Part shown: piece by piece, positions 31,613 through 42,482 of the stretch
How positions within the stretch are numbered: the first letter of the stretch is position 1
Layout: every line of letters begins with the position of its first letter
DNA from: Deinandra increscens subsp. villosa
Taxonomy: Eukaryota > Streptophyta > Magnoliopsida > Asterales > Asteraceae
Direction of reading: 5' to 3'
Assembly (NCBI GenBank): GCA_039602395.1
Contig: JBCNJP010000010.1
Coordinates: 93,897,729-93,961,728, forward strand
Length of the DNA: 64,000 bases
Program-made: the position numbers and the translations under genes
The notes under the pieces: model-generated
Databases searched by the model: none
The model's input: only the letters and a program-made list of their open reading frames with translations
What the model was told of the DNA's origin: nothing

Positions 31613-34252
31613 TCAGTGTTTGAGCCAGTAGTTTCGAAGCTGAGACATGTGCAGCAGTATCTCATCTCGACCTTGATTGGTAACACTGCTGGTCATAATC
31701 CATGGTGGTACCGCTTCAAAGTACTCACTGATTAAATCTTGAAAGTCCTGCACATTTTCTTCAGGATGCTTTCCCCCGTTCTTTTTCTTTTTCCGCTTAT
31801 CACATTTTGTAAATATTATTGTCATCGGGACCTTACAAGGAAAGAAGCATATAAAGTCATATCAGTCTTCCTCTTTAATCACAAGATTGTTGATAAACAG
31901 TTTATCAAGGCACAATCATCCATTATGGGATGTTTGGATTATGCATTTTGAAACTGATATATCTAAAGGTTTTCTTTTAACTTAATTTAAGATACTTTTG
32001 AGTTCCATTTCACAAACTGTCTCTATTTTCCCCCCAATGTCCTTTTTGATCATTTTATAAGTTTATCCATTAATTTCTCAAATAAGTAGAATCTACCACA
32101 CCCCCATGACACTTTATTAGTACAGCTTTAAACATGAGCACTTCCAAACTTTATTTCCAACAACATTTTTTAGTAGATCTGATGTGTATTCTTTATCATA
32201 TAACCACTTCGAAAATGCACATCCAAACACCGCATATCACTTAAGGAATTAGGATTGAGAGTATAAAAACTAAATCAGTGGTTATCTTGTGATATGTAAA
32301 AGATGAAAAATACCTGGTTTTGACCCAACCAACTTGCATATTCAAAGTCAATCTTTTTGGCAGGAATGCTAGCATCAATGAGAAGGAAGACCGAGACCAG
32401 TGTTGACCGGTTTAGAAAATAGTCTTTGGTGAACTTGTTCCAGTCTTTCCGGAGTTCATTTGGTGCTGAAGCATATCTGTCCAAACCATAATCAAATTAT
32501 TAAACAATCAAATTATCAAGTAATATTATAGAAACAAATCTTGATAATTTGATGCTTTTATCAAGAAATTATCACATTATATAAAGATTATCAAGTATCA
32601 TGATCGGTTGGTTAATGATATCTGCCCAATGGATACAGGTCATCCAATATTCCACCCATAAGGGTCAAAAGAACACCTGCAAGACTCAACCGTCCAAACA
32701 AAACTACCGGCGTGAATTGTTGTCAATTGAGTAGCATTTAATCCACTAGTTGTTAATTATTTCCATATGCATGATTGCATGCATATAGTGGTGTCCACGT
32801 AGGCCATATGTTCAAATTATTTCCTACTTTTTAGCTCCTCATGAATATTGTTTCTCTATTGTATTTCGATTGAGAATATGAAAGTGGCAGAGAAAATTGA
32901 TTCAAATCTTTGGTTCCTCTCTACTTCTTGGAGTGTAACCCGCTCAAAGGGTCTATCTTGGGAGTTTAGCCATCTCGAATCGGCATATAAGAGTTAATTT
33001 ACACCGAACGAACCAAGCCAATGAGCCTACTTGATGAATTTGAAATAACTAATTAAAAATTTTGTTCATACCCGTATCCAGGCAAATCCACTAAGAACCA
33101 ACTGTCGTTAATTCGGAAGTGGTTGATGCATTGTGTTTTCCCTACAAAATAAAGAAAAAAATGATCAAATAAAGGCTTTTTGCCATGATCTTGTAGCATC
33201 ATTGTAAGAATACAGAATTGAAACACAAGAACAATGTCTAAACTTCATGTTCTTGGGGCTTGGATTTAACTCCTCTTTATGCACAGTCAAAATCCAAGAC
33301 ACAGATTCCCTCTCATGTTATAAGCATCAAAGATTCAAACTTTTTGGAAACCATGTTTAAGAGGTGCGTGCTAATTCAGATAAAATAAGGGAACGGATAA
33401 GAAATGACGTTGTTAGGGATACGATAAAATAAGGGAAGCGAGATTAAGATGGTTTGAACATGTACAGAAGAGACTGAGTGGAATTTGCTAGGCATGTATG
33501 TATGTGTGTTACAAGGACACTACTTTGTTTCAACCTTTTTCCCAAATAAAATTGTAATTTTGAACTTCTCAAATGTCCAAGATATCAAAAAACTGAAATT
33601 GCAGTTTGTTTCAAGAGGTTCAATTCAAGCAGTATCAGAAGTCAAATGGAGCACTTAAATCACAATTTTAAGGCAGTCAAAGGCAATATATGAAGCCCAA
33701 CTAATAAAATTGGTCTCAGAGACATTAGATCAAACACCTGGCGTGCATACCTGGTTTCTTCGAAGTAAGTGCAAGCTTCTTCCTCTTCACAATAGAATTA
33801 AGCAACGATGATTTCCCAACATTCGACCGCCCAACAAGCGCAAACTCCGGCGACCCATCAGACGGACAAGCCTCCGTTTCAACGCTGCTCTTCACAAACT
33901 CAGCTGAAATCACTTGAGCGTCTCTAGCATATTTACTCAGCACTATGTTCGAGCCTCTCAAGATTCTGGGGGGTTTTTCAGAAGATATTTCGGTCTCCGG
34001 AGGGATAAAAAGCTTTTCTTTTGCAATCTGTAAAGGGGTTTCTTCTGCAATTGGGATATCTTGAAGGATTTCGAGAGAAGAAGAGGGGTTTATGGTGGAT
34101 GTTGAAGAGAAATGAGATGTGGCGGTTTGTGGGGAAGAGATTGCAGCGAGGATTAAGAGGGTTTTGGGTTTTGATGAAAGGATGAAACGGGTGAAGAGAG
34201 AAGATGAGTGGTGGTGGACTGGAGCAAGTGGGAAATGAGTGAGGAATGCCAT
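31613..34252 (-). CDS. EMB2001-like: EngB/YihA-type GTP-binding protein (EMB2001-like), plastid-targeted by inference, intact
   Basis: Four exons on the minus strand: 34252-33751, 33141-33072, 32476-32314 and 31831-31613. They give a 318-codon frame with stop and no defects; every junction is GT-AG with matching phase. The start is the ATG at 34252. The first 80 or so residues are Ser/Thr/Pro-rich and poor in acids (MAFLTHFPLAPVHHHSSSLF), as in a chloroplast transit peptide. The GTPase domain shows G1 ALVGRSNVGKSSLLNSIV, G2-region KPGKTQCINHF, G3 WFLVDLPGYGYA, and G4 FTKCDKRKKKKNGGK. FTKDYFLNRSTLVSVFLLID between G3 and G4 is typical of EngB. Bacterial EngB acts in large ribosomal subunit assembly, and the Arabidopsis relative EMB2001 is needed for embryo development; an organellar ribosome role here is inference. 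It sits between a MULE and a hAT MITE; intron 1 (33142-33750) holds a LINE scrap. Confidence 0.93.
33370..33490 (+). pseudogene. LINE (RTE) RT fragment in intron 1 of the EngB gene
   Basis: The plus strand reads IREARLRWFEHVQKRLSG at about 33427-33480, preceded by RNDVVRDTI-like text. This is the same RT C-terminal block as at 4750-4850 and is antisense to the host gene. Confidence 0.75.
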
Positions 34253-34472
34253 TGTTGATAGTTTCTTGAATTGTCCGTTTATTTATCAAGATTCAAGAAT
34301 CTGCCAGGCAAGTAGAAGCAATGGGACAGCAGACCATATGCACCGCTCGTATGGAACTTCAAAGCTTAAAAAGTTTGTTAGATTACTAGATAGGTTATCA
34401 CGAGGACAATATAGCAGTGAAAGTGAAAACAATGGTGAAGTGGATACTGATTCTATGTAAAAATGTAAGAAT

Positions 34473-35144
34473 TAGTGGTGAATAAAAAACCGAAAAAACC
34501 AAATCGGAACTGAAAAACCGACGAAACCGAACTGAAAGAAAAATTGAAAAAAACCACACCGAGAAAAACCGAACTGAAAGTAACGGTCCGGTTTCGGTTT
34601 CATGTAGAATAAAAACCGAACCGATAAAAACCGAACATAACCGAGAGCCTATGTGTAAATTAGTATTTTATGAAGGTCATTCTAAACTTTTAAAACCGTA
34701 GGTTCATTCTAAACTAGTTTCATTTTTCAAGAACACCAAACGTCTAAACGAAGTCACGACATTAGTGACGATATCAGTTAGCATCGTCCTTTCATCTGAA
34801 GTCGCGACACTATTCGTTGAATTCAAAACCACTTTATTTTGTATGGTTACACATTTCATGTGCGACTTTTGTTTTTTTTGAATTTATGTTACGATGTAGT
34901 CGTTTGTTACTATTATGTAATTATCTTTTAGACTAGACATTTAAAGTTTAAAGTATATTAACCACATACTATTAAAAAAAAACCGAAACCAAATCGAAAC
35001 CGAACCGAAACCGAAAAAAATGAACCGAAAAAAACGAACCGAAAAAAACCAAAACCGAATGTTTTTTTTTCTAGGAACCGAAACATTCGGTTTCAGTTCA
35101 GTTCGAGCAAAAAACAGAACCGAAGCGGACCATGCTCACCCCTA
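34473..35144. mobile_element. hAT-type MITE, 672 bp, perfect 8-bp target duplication
   Basis: The ends are TAGTGGTGAATA (left) and, inverted, TAGGGGTGAGCATG (right). Both sides carry GTAAGAAT (34465-34472 and 35145-35152). The subterminal 150 bp at each end are packed with ACCGAA/AACCGA words (left: 34488-34640; right: 34980-35125), probably transposase-binding sites. The middle (34650-34975) is AT-rich with no ORF. Confidence 0.88.
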
Positions 35145-35152
35145 GTAAGAAT

Positions 35153-35390
35153 TACTTAATTATTAATTATCTGTTTTTATATCTTATTTTTAATAATTAA
35201 TATATTAAAACTAAAAACATTTTTTTTTAAAAAATAATAAAATTAATTGAAATAAAAAATATTGCATTAAATTTAAAAAGAATTACATTAAATATCCTAA
35301 TAATTAAAAAATTACATAAAATACTAAGATTACGGACAATTTTTTCAAACATGTTCAACTCAATCCACTTTCAACATATTGTGGATCTCT
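35153..35390. other. AT-rich spacer, no gene
   Basis: Mostly A/T with ATTAAT and AAAATT words. It probably belongs to the 3' untranslated end of the adjacent Harbinger copy on the minus strand. Confidence 0.5.
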
Positions 35391-37040
35391 CTTTTTCGTA
35401 TCTTCTACGATTAACCTGTTTTTCTTACTCGCTTAGTTGAACTCTTGGGATGTCGTCTTCCTCATATCCTCGACATATCACTTTTCTCGTCCTCCAAAAC
35501 CATGTTGTGTAAGATCAGAACCGCATACATAGCATCCTGGTTTTATCCTTATGCCAAATACGAGAATGATTGTCAATCATATGTCATTTCCCTTTCAACC
35601 TTGAAAATGTCTGTTCCACATCCTTTCTAGCCGACTCATGACGTTTTTTGTAGTACAACCTTTTATGATCATCAGGATGTGGGCACGTAAATGACTTCAC
35701 AAATGTTAACCACTCTAGATAAATCCCATCAGTAAGAGAATCTCCCTGTTCATAGTTGTTATCGTTTGCAATAAATGAAGATGGCGGTGCGTGTCCATTT
35801 ATGAAGTGGTCAAACATATGTGATCGATCCAACACGTTTAGATCCTTGTTTGAACCGGCGAAACGAAAAAAGCATGCCAAATCCACATACCATGTGTTGC
35901 AACGGCTTTAAACATTATTGTTGGATGTGGATGGTCACCTCGTTGGTGTTGACCTTGCCATGCAGTAGGATAATTTTTCCACTCCTAATGTGTACAATCA
36001 ATACTACCGAGCAACCCGGGTATTCGATGTACACTCTCGTGCCACTCATAAATTTATTGAGTGTCACTCCATGTGGGCCCCCTCAATTACTGTTTCATGT
36101 ACAACATATTTATAGCTTAACAAAGAAAAAACATGAATTAATAAATATAAATAAACACCAGAACCATAAAACATGAATTAATAGAAAAATATAATTTGTA
36201 AAAATAATAAGTAAGAATAACTAAAAATTTAACTCGTAAATGTAATAAGTAAGAATAATATGTAAAAAATACCTCCATAAAACTCGTATAGAGTGTCCCG
36301 AGACGTCTTGTCCGTCATCTTCAGATATTCGTTCTAAGAGTCACTAGCAGTTCCATAAGCAAGCTGACGAATCGCAAAAGTACATTTTTGAATACAAGTG
36401 AAACCCAATTTACCCCTTGCATCGTATCTTTGTTGGAAGTATTCAAAATTATCTTCCAAATTTCTAGCTATCCGGAGAAAGGGTCGTTTCTCCATACGAA
36501 ACCGACACTTAAAAAACTTCGCGTATGTTACATTTTCGTTAAAATAATCTTCGAGAAGAAGAGCATTCGCCGGAGCACGATCACGCATAACTTGTTCTCA
36601 TCTTCTAACAATATTTGAAGATGAAGCTTCATGAACAACGAACTCGATGGTCTCTAACCGAAGAAACGAACGACTCGATGCCTTGTTGTTCGAAATCACT
36701 CTCAGAAGACGATGATAAAGAAGATGAAGATGATAAATCTTCCATTTCCATTGTTGAAAAAATATAAAAGATATGTTGTAAAAGATGAGAGGTTGAAGAA
36801 GATGATGTAGTTTAAAAAAATAGTGAAAAGGAAAGAATATTGATAGAAATGAAGTTGGGGATGGTTAAAATGCTATGTGAGAGGGATTTATATAGAATTA
36901 ATTTTTTTTAAAATCGTCAACTAGCCGTTATTTGTGGGTCCCACCCCACCCTCATCTCCATTCCATTGAAAACACCACGGAGTGGTGAAAACGCCAACCC
37001 CCCTCCCCCCCCCCCTAAAAAAGCCCTCGAGGGCGGTGTT
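35391..37040 (-). pseudogene. PIF/Harbinger transposase (ALP1/nuclease-like), decayed
   Basis: The minus strand holds, in order, an N-terminal block ENVTYAKFFKCRFRMEKRPF with FEYFQQRYDARGKLGFTCIQ (36588-36334). Next come PGLLGSIDCTH and WKNYPTAWQGQHQRGDHPHP (about 36030-35930; first catalytic Asp), FRFAGSNKDLNVLDRSHMFD (35880-35810; second Asp) and RKDVEQTFSRLKGK (35625-35584; Glu). It has in-frame stops, including one in place of the Trp normally expected after DCTH, and an AT-rich insertion between 36050 and 36330. It belongs to a different lineage from the intact transposase at 21996. The upstream minus-strand flank contains a homopolymer C run (37001-37014). Confidence 0.85.
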
Positions 37041-37298
37041 CCAGGACGTTTTGGGCCAAAATGTTGTAACATCCTAAATTTCACAGATACATGATATATA
37101 TAATAAATACGTGATTATGATATAAATACGCGAGCTTAATTGATAAATGTGGTAAGAATATGCATTAGATAGGTTGCATGGCTTAGAAATACGTGTTTTA
37201 TAGCTAGCATGATGAAATATGCATAAACGGATGTGTTAAACGTTAAAGAAAGTAAAATATGAGATGAATATGCTTTTATAGGAATAGCATGATGATAC

Positions 37299-38037
37299 TG
37301 ATGGGTTTCAGGCACTACAAGCAATCTTAAACAATTAAGGGTGCATGCAACCTAAAACATGATCTATGTTTTCACTATTGAACCTATAACTATGGACATA
37401 TCATGAACCCTAGCAAACAATCAAAATAAATAAATAAATAAGCTACTAAGACAGATAGGGTTACATACCTCTTAGTTGTTATAGTAAACAACTATAATAA
37501 TCCTTCTTGATTTCAAGGAAGCAAGCACCACAAGCGTCGTGCCTCTAATGGGATCACACCCAAGGACTCGAAGAAGAATATAAACTAAGGGTGGGATGAA
37601 CTATAAGGAGTTCTTCCACAAGGAGGGAGAAAGAAGGAAGCGAATACTCAAGCCTTGATGAGCGAATTGGAATGAATTCCTAAGGCCTCTATTTATAGCC
37701 TTGGATAACCTCCTTACTTTGTAATCCCACCAATGTGGGATACATGCAAAATTTCGAAATTCCCTTTTGCCTAAGGGATTTTCGAAATCTTCCATGTGGG
37801 ATATATAATTTCCTAATTTAACCAACTATTGATTAATTATTATTTACCCCTTTCAATTAACAAACTGTTAATTAACCTCCCAAATAGTTTTTGTCTAGTT
37901 AATTATTAGACCATAATAATTAACAAACTATTTCTTTTCCCTTTTTATTAATTCTCCATATGTCGAGTCTTGAGGGCAACCCAAAAGGACTGTGCTGCTA
38001 TCAATTATAGTTATAGGCTTAGACACCTAATCCAACA
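37299..38037 (-). mobile_element. copia solo LTR, 739 bp
   Basis: The bases GATAC stand on both sides (37294-37298, 38038-38042). On the minus strand it starts TGTTGGATTAGGTGTCTAAG and ends CCTGAAACCCATCA. No PBS, PPT or coding part is attached. Minor chance frames inside (for example 37601-37825) are not genes. Confidence 0.88.
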
Positions 38038-38205
38038 GATACATGAATCATTTGATAGATATATACGTATAAATATGTGTGTTAATAGTTAACGGAAAAG
38101 TAAAAGGACTAAAAGCGTAATTTATATAAAGATATAAACGAATGCTAGTATTATACGTGTCTATAATTATTATAAGTATCCCGAGGATTAGAAATTAGTA
38201 AGAAC

Positions 38206-38645
38206 TGTAGAGACCGTAAAAATATGAGGCTTTTGCATTAGATATTTTGTGGGTTTGTTTTAATTGTAATTGGGCTAACAAGTATGGGTTTAGTGGGTTG
38301 AGTGTGGTCCGATCGAAAATAGGGCATATGGGCCGAATTTTGAGTCTTGTTTTACAAGTTAGGGTCAACTATATAAGGAACATGTAATTCTCTAGTTTAT
38401 GGTTGTTGATTTTGGTGCTCTACTGAAGGTGTAATAGAAATTCTCTCTAAGAGAATTTCGAATTCCTCAAGGTGTGTGGTAGTCAATTTCATTTAAGCTT
38501 TTTACAACCGGTTTGTGTTTTTCATCTTGTTTCCATCGTGTCTTTACTATTTTATACGATTATTCTTGAATCATCTATAAACATCGGATTCCGCACGGTG
38601 ATTAGTAGACTAGATATCGCGTGAGGGGTTATCTAGATCCTTACA
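38206..38645 (+). repeat. 5' LTR of Sirevirus-like element
   Basis: TGTAGAGACCGTAAAAATAT to TCTAGATCCTTACA. A TATA box CTATATAAGGAAC at 38369-38381 is shared with the LTR family at 55222. A hairpin GAAATTCTCT/AGAGAATTTC (38437-38459) lies about 60 bp downstream of it. Confidence 0.92.
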
Positions 38646-38660
38646 ATTGGTATCAGAGCC
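38646..38660 (+). other. primer-binding site (initiator Met tRNA type)
   Basis: ATTGGTATCAGAGCC directly after the LTR. Confidence 0.95.
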
Positions 38661-38859
38661 AAGAAACGCAAGTTTCGTGGCTCTCGCGATATCAAATTCA
38701 AGTTTTTGTGACTAAAGATTTGAGTTTTCTTGGTGATTTTCAGCTTTTAGCACGAAACAGGAAGGGTTTTTGCAGGTTACACTCAGGACAGAAGCTAGTT
38801 ACTAGTGTTTTATAAGCCCTTCGATGGAAATCTGTGGCTTTGACCCTTAATTCGATTGA

Positions 38860-39235
38860 AATTTTGGCTTTTCGATCCAGTTGGATACTTTATGATCGAC
38901 TTCTCGATCGAAGAGTACTTCCCGGTCTCTCCCATTTTCAATCAGAAAGTCCCTTTTCATGACTTTTCGATCAGCATACACTTTTCGATCAAGCCGAATT
39001 TCTGCCCGATCGAGAAGCACACTTTTCGATTGACCTTTGTTCGATCGAAAAGCTCTTTCCGATCACCAGTCTCGACCGAAAAACTCATACTTTACGATTG
39101 ACCTTCGTTCGATCGAAAAGCACTTTCCGATCACCCTTCTCGACAGAAAACCGCACTTTTTGATTGACCTTCGTTCAATCGAAAAGTACTTTCCGATCTA
39201 ACCCTTGTCCGACCGAAAACCTCTTTTCGACTCAT
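38860..39235 (+). repeat. leader array of TTTTCGATC / GATCGAAAA palindromic words
   Basis: Forms such as ACTTTTCGATC and TTCGATCGAAAAGC occur more than ten times between the PBS and gag, in both orientations, each about 20-50 bp from the next. The same word array is in the leader of the element at 55222-61001 and in the intron of ORF3 (47705-48003). Confidence 0.85.
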
Positions 39236-39289
39236 CAGTTGTTCTTCCATGGCATTCGATATGTCAAGCTGTCCAGTGAAACTTTGGAA

Positions 39290-42200
39290 ATGGACGCTAA
39301 GATTGGAACCAATGCTAGACCTCCTCGTCTAATGTCTGGAAAAGATTTCATGAGTTGGAAATACCGGTTTGTGAATTATGTCAACTATAATGATCCTAAG
39401 ATCATGCGTTCGGTTGAAGTGGGTGATTATGTTTCTAAGACAACTCCTGCAGCTGGTCAGGTGGGTCAACCCAAAGAGAAGTCATACTGGACCGGAGATG
39501 ACTGAGAAAAGGTTGAACGTAACAGGAAGGCTTTGGCTGAATTGACCATGGCCTTATCTCCTGAGGTAGCTGAAGCTTTCAAAGAGTATAAACCTGCTAA
39601 AACACTCTAGGATCCTCTCGTTTTTGCATATGAAGGAAATGATGACATGAAAGAATCTCGAAGGGAAAATCTCAGGGAACAATTTAATGAATTCAACTAT
39701 GTGCCTGGGGATGACATGGAGACCCAACTGCAGAGATTCATCAAGATTGTGACAACCTTGAAGGATGCTGGAGTTACTTACACTCAAGCTGAGGTAAATA
39801 AGAAGTTGGTGAACTCACTTCCACCGAATTGGGAAATCACAATAGAGTGAATCGAGAAGACTGTGGCAATGGGTACATCACCATTGAGTGAGCTCATGTG
39901 TACTATTAGAGCTTATGAAGAAAAGAAGCAGAAGAGAGATAGAAAGTTGGAAAATGGTGCATTGATGAACCAAGTCAACCAAGCCTTCATCTCACAACCA
40001 GCGGCATGTCTAAGCAACTCCATCACTAATCAGACGACGTTTGGGCTAGCTCATCCGGTGCATCCAGTTTAATATCTTTAGATATCAAAAATCTAACCAA
40101 AGATCCTAGCTTTGCTCTTGGTGTAGGTATCATGAGTTGCTATCAGGCACTCGTTGCTGGTTCTCTACTTCCCACCGACTTAACTCCTGATGATGTCAAT
40201 CAAGTCAACCCTGAAGATCTGGAGCAGGATATCTCCTATCAGACAGGGATCTCTGCCTTAAAGGCAAAACAGTTTATGACCAAAACAAGGAAGAAGGACT
40301 GGAATGGAGGGAAAGGACTCAAGCTTAGTTTTAAAAAGGCAAATCTGCGGTGCTATAATTTGCAACGAGTATGGGCACTATGCTAGAGAGTGTACCAAGC
40401 CAAAGGTGGAAAGGGATGATGAGAGGAAGTAATCAATGAAGAAAGAGGCTGTGAAAAATGACAGAGCACTGGTGGTATAGCACACACCAGGGTATGATTG
40501 GACTAGTTAAGTGGAAGATCTGAGCTTGACGCTTGATCATGTGGTGTTCTTGGCTGAAGAAGAAGCAGAGAAGGGAGCTGCTGAAATTTGTCATCATGTT
40601 TTCATGGTAAACATCATTCTAGGTTCTGAAGCCAACTCAAGCAGTCATGAGGTATGTTCAAATTATAAATGTCAATCTGTGCTTAAAGAATGTAAAGAAT
40701 GGGAAAGTAAGTTTGTTAATGAAACCCTAAATCACGAATCAACTGCTAGAGACCTTAGGGAGTTAAAAGATAAGACCAGAATTTTTAGAGAGAAACTGGA
40801 AGCTACTAAGTTAGATGTTAAGAATCTTCAAACTCTGGTTAGTGATAAGAATACATTTCTTAAAATTGCTAACTCTAAAGTTGAAACTTTAACAATGGAA
40901 GTAGAGGAAATTAAAGCTAAACTAGGAACATCACAAAGCAAAATTAAGCGTAACGACAAGATTGTTTCTGAAATGTTGAAGGCTAGTTCCTTATTTTACA
41001 ACACTGATACCAGAATGTGGCATGTTAAAGGCAACTCAGGTTTGGGTTTTGGTACTGCTGAAAAGGATGAAAAATCCACACACTCTGTCCTGATGCCATT
41101 AATGCATGAAATGATCCCTGATCATGAAATCTCTAAGATCACTTTAGAAGTTAAGGTAGAAATTGATAGAAAACTCGCTGCTTTTCCTATTAAAATATTT
41201 GCTCCTGTCTTTAACACTACTAACAATCCTATTTGTTGTGCATATAAAGGTAATAAAGAAGCAGGGGTAGTGGATAGCAAGGAGTTTCCTAAGAGTCCAA
41301 AGAATTATAATTATGATGATTTTTACAAAAACTTTGATTTTGAAAAACTTGAATCATCGGTTCTGTCTGAGTCAAAATCTTCAGAGTCTGTTTTGTTTGA
41401 TTAAACTTCTGTGTGTGATGCTTTTAACATTGGCAAGTGTGATGTGAAACCATTAAAACCCTTAAGAACTGTTAAAATCTTGAGAAGAGGTACGAGACCA
41501 CAGGTTGCTGGTCCCAAACCCTTAACTGATGGTGTGTTTAATGTGAAAATTTGTGAAAACAAGAATGATAATGTTATCCAGAATGTGTAGAAAGTACGGG
41601 ACGCAAGGCCTCATGACTTTGTCCCGTACCCAGAAGTCAATTCTGCATATGACCAGTTTAAGCCGATACAGCGGGAATATATTTTGACCACTAAGCCTCA
41701 TGGTAAAACCCATTGGATACACACAAATTGTTCAAAACCAAATTGGATATCCACTAGGCGTAAGGCTCCCGCGTATCCCAAAAAACAGTCTTGCCATGTG
41801 TGTGGTAAACCAGGTCATTTGGCAAGAAACTGCCTATACCGACCATACAAACCCTTCTATCCCAAAAGGGTTCAACAGCGGCCTGTCCCAAAGGGCCCAA
41901 CACAGGGTGACCCGATTTAAAAGTCTGATTCTTCAAAATCCAAGGTGCAGAAATCAACACCTCTTAAAACATAGGGACACAGAGTGAATCAAAAGCCCAA
42001 GTTACTAAGCAACAAGTAATGACTGATTTTAAAGAAAGCAAAGTGGTTCAAAATTTTAAAAAATCAATAAAGGCTGCCAACCCCCTTAAACTTGTTTGGA
42101 TTCCAAAATTTATTGGACCCTCACATTCTGTTTCACACCCAAAGCAGGTCAGTTTGTCTAAACCACCCATCCATCCAAAACCAGGTGGCTTGTCAAAATC

Positions 42201-42480
42201 AACTGGATGGCGGAAGGATGACAGGTGGAATGTACCAAAGGTGGCAAATCTTTCTTTCAAGCCTACTGGAGTGTACAAAAAACACTCCAACGATTCTAAG
42301 AGGTAAATTTTCAAAATCTAAATAAAAACAAAAAACCACCAAAAGGGCCTCGGGAACTTGGGAAAGAAAATCACTGTCCCAGAAATGTCAACATCAAGGA
42401 CATACTCAGTCCAAGCAAAACAGGCCCACCTTCACCCAGACCCTTTAAGGCCTGGGTACCCAAACTAACTGATCTCCTTT
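39290..42480 (+). pseudogene. Sirevirus gag, multiple stops and frameshifts
   Basis: It begins near MDAKIGTNARPPRLMSGKDF and continues through a UBN2-type copia capsid region (NLREQFNEFNYVPGDDMETQ; VNKKLVNSLPPNWEITIE). A first zinc knuckle near 40350 is broken by a frame change (CYNLQRVWALC region). Then comes a coiled-coil part (40640-41000; LRELKDKTRIFREKLEATK) and a second, intact zinc knuckle CHVCGKPGHLARNC (about 41792-41833). Stops in frame include 39503, 39608 and 39848. The double knuckle and the coiled coil make this gag much longer than in small copia elements. The coiled-coil/knuckle half is kept in the young derivative at 57860-59786. Confidence 0.88.
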
Positions 42481-42482
42481 GA

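Noticed and set aside
34239..34460. 73-codon plus-strand frame upstream of the EngB gene (RSYGTSKLKKFVRLLDRLS)
   Set aside because: It overlaps the EngB start on the other strand and lacks a recognisable domain; it might be the last exon of an unseen gene, but nothing joins it.
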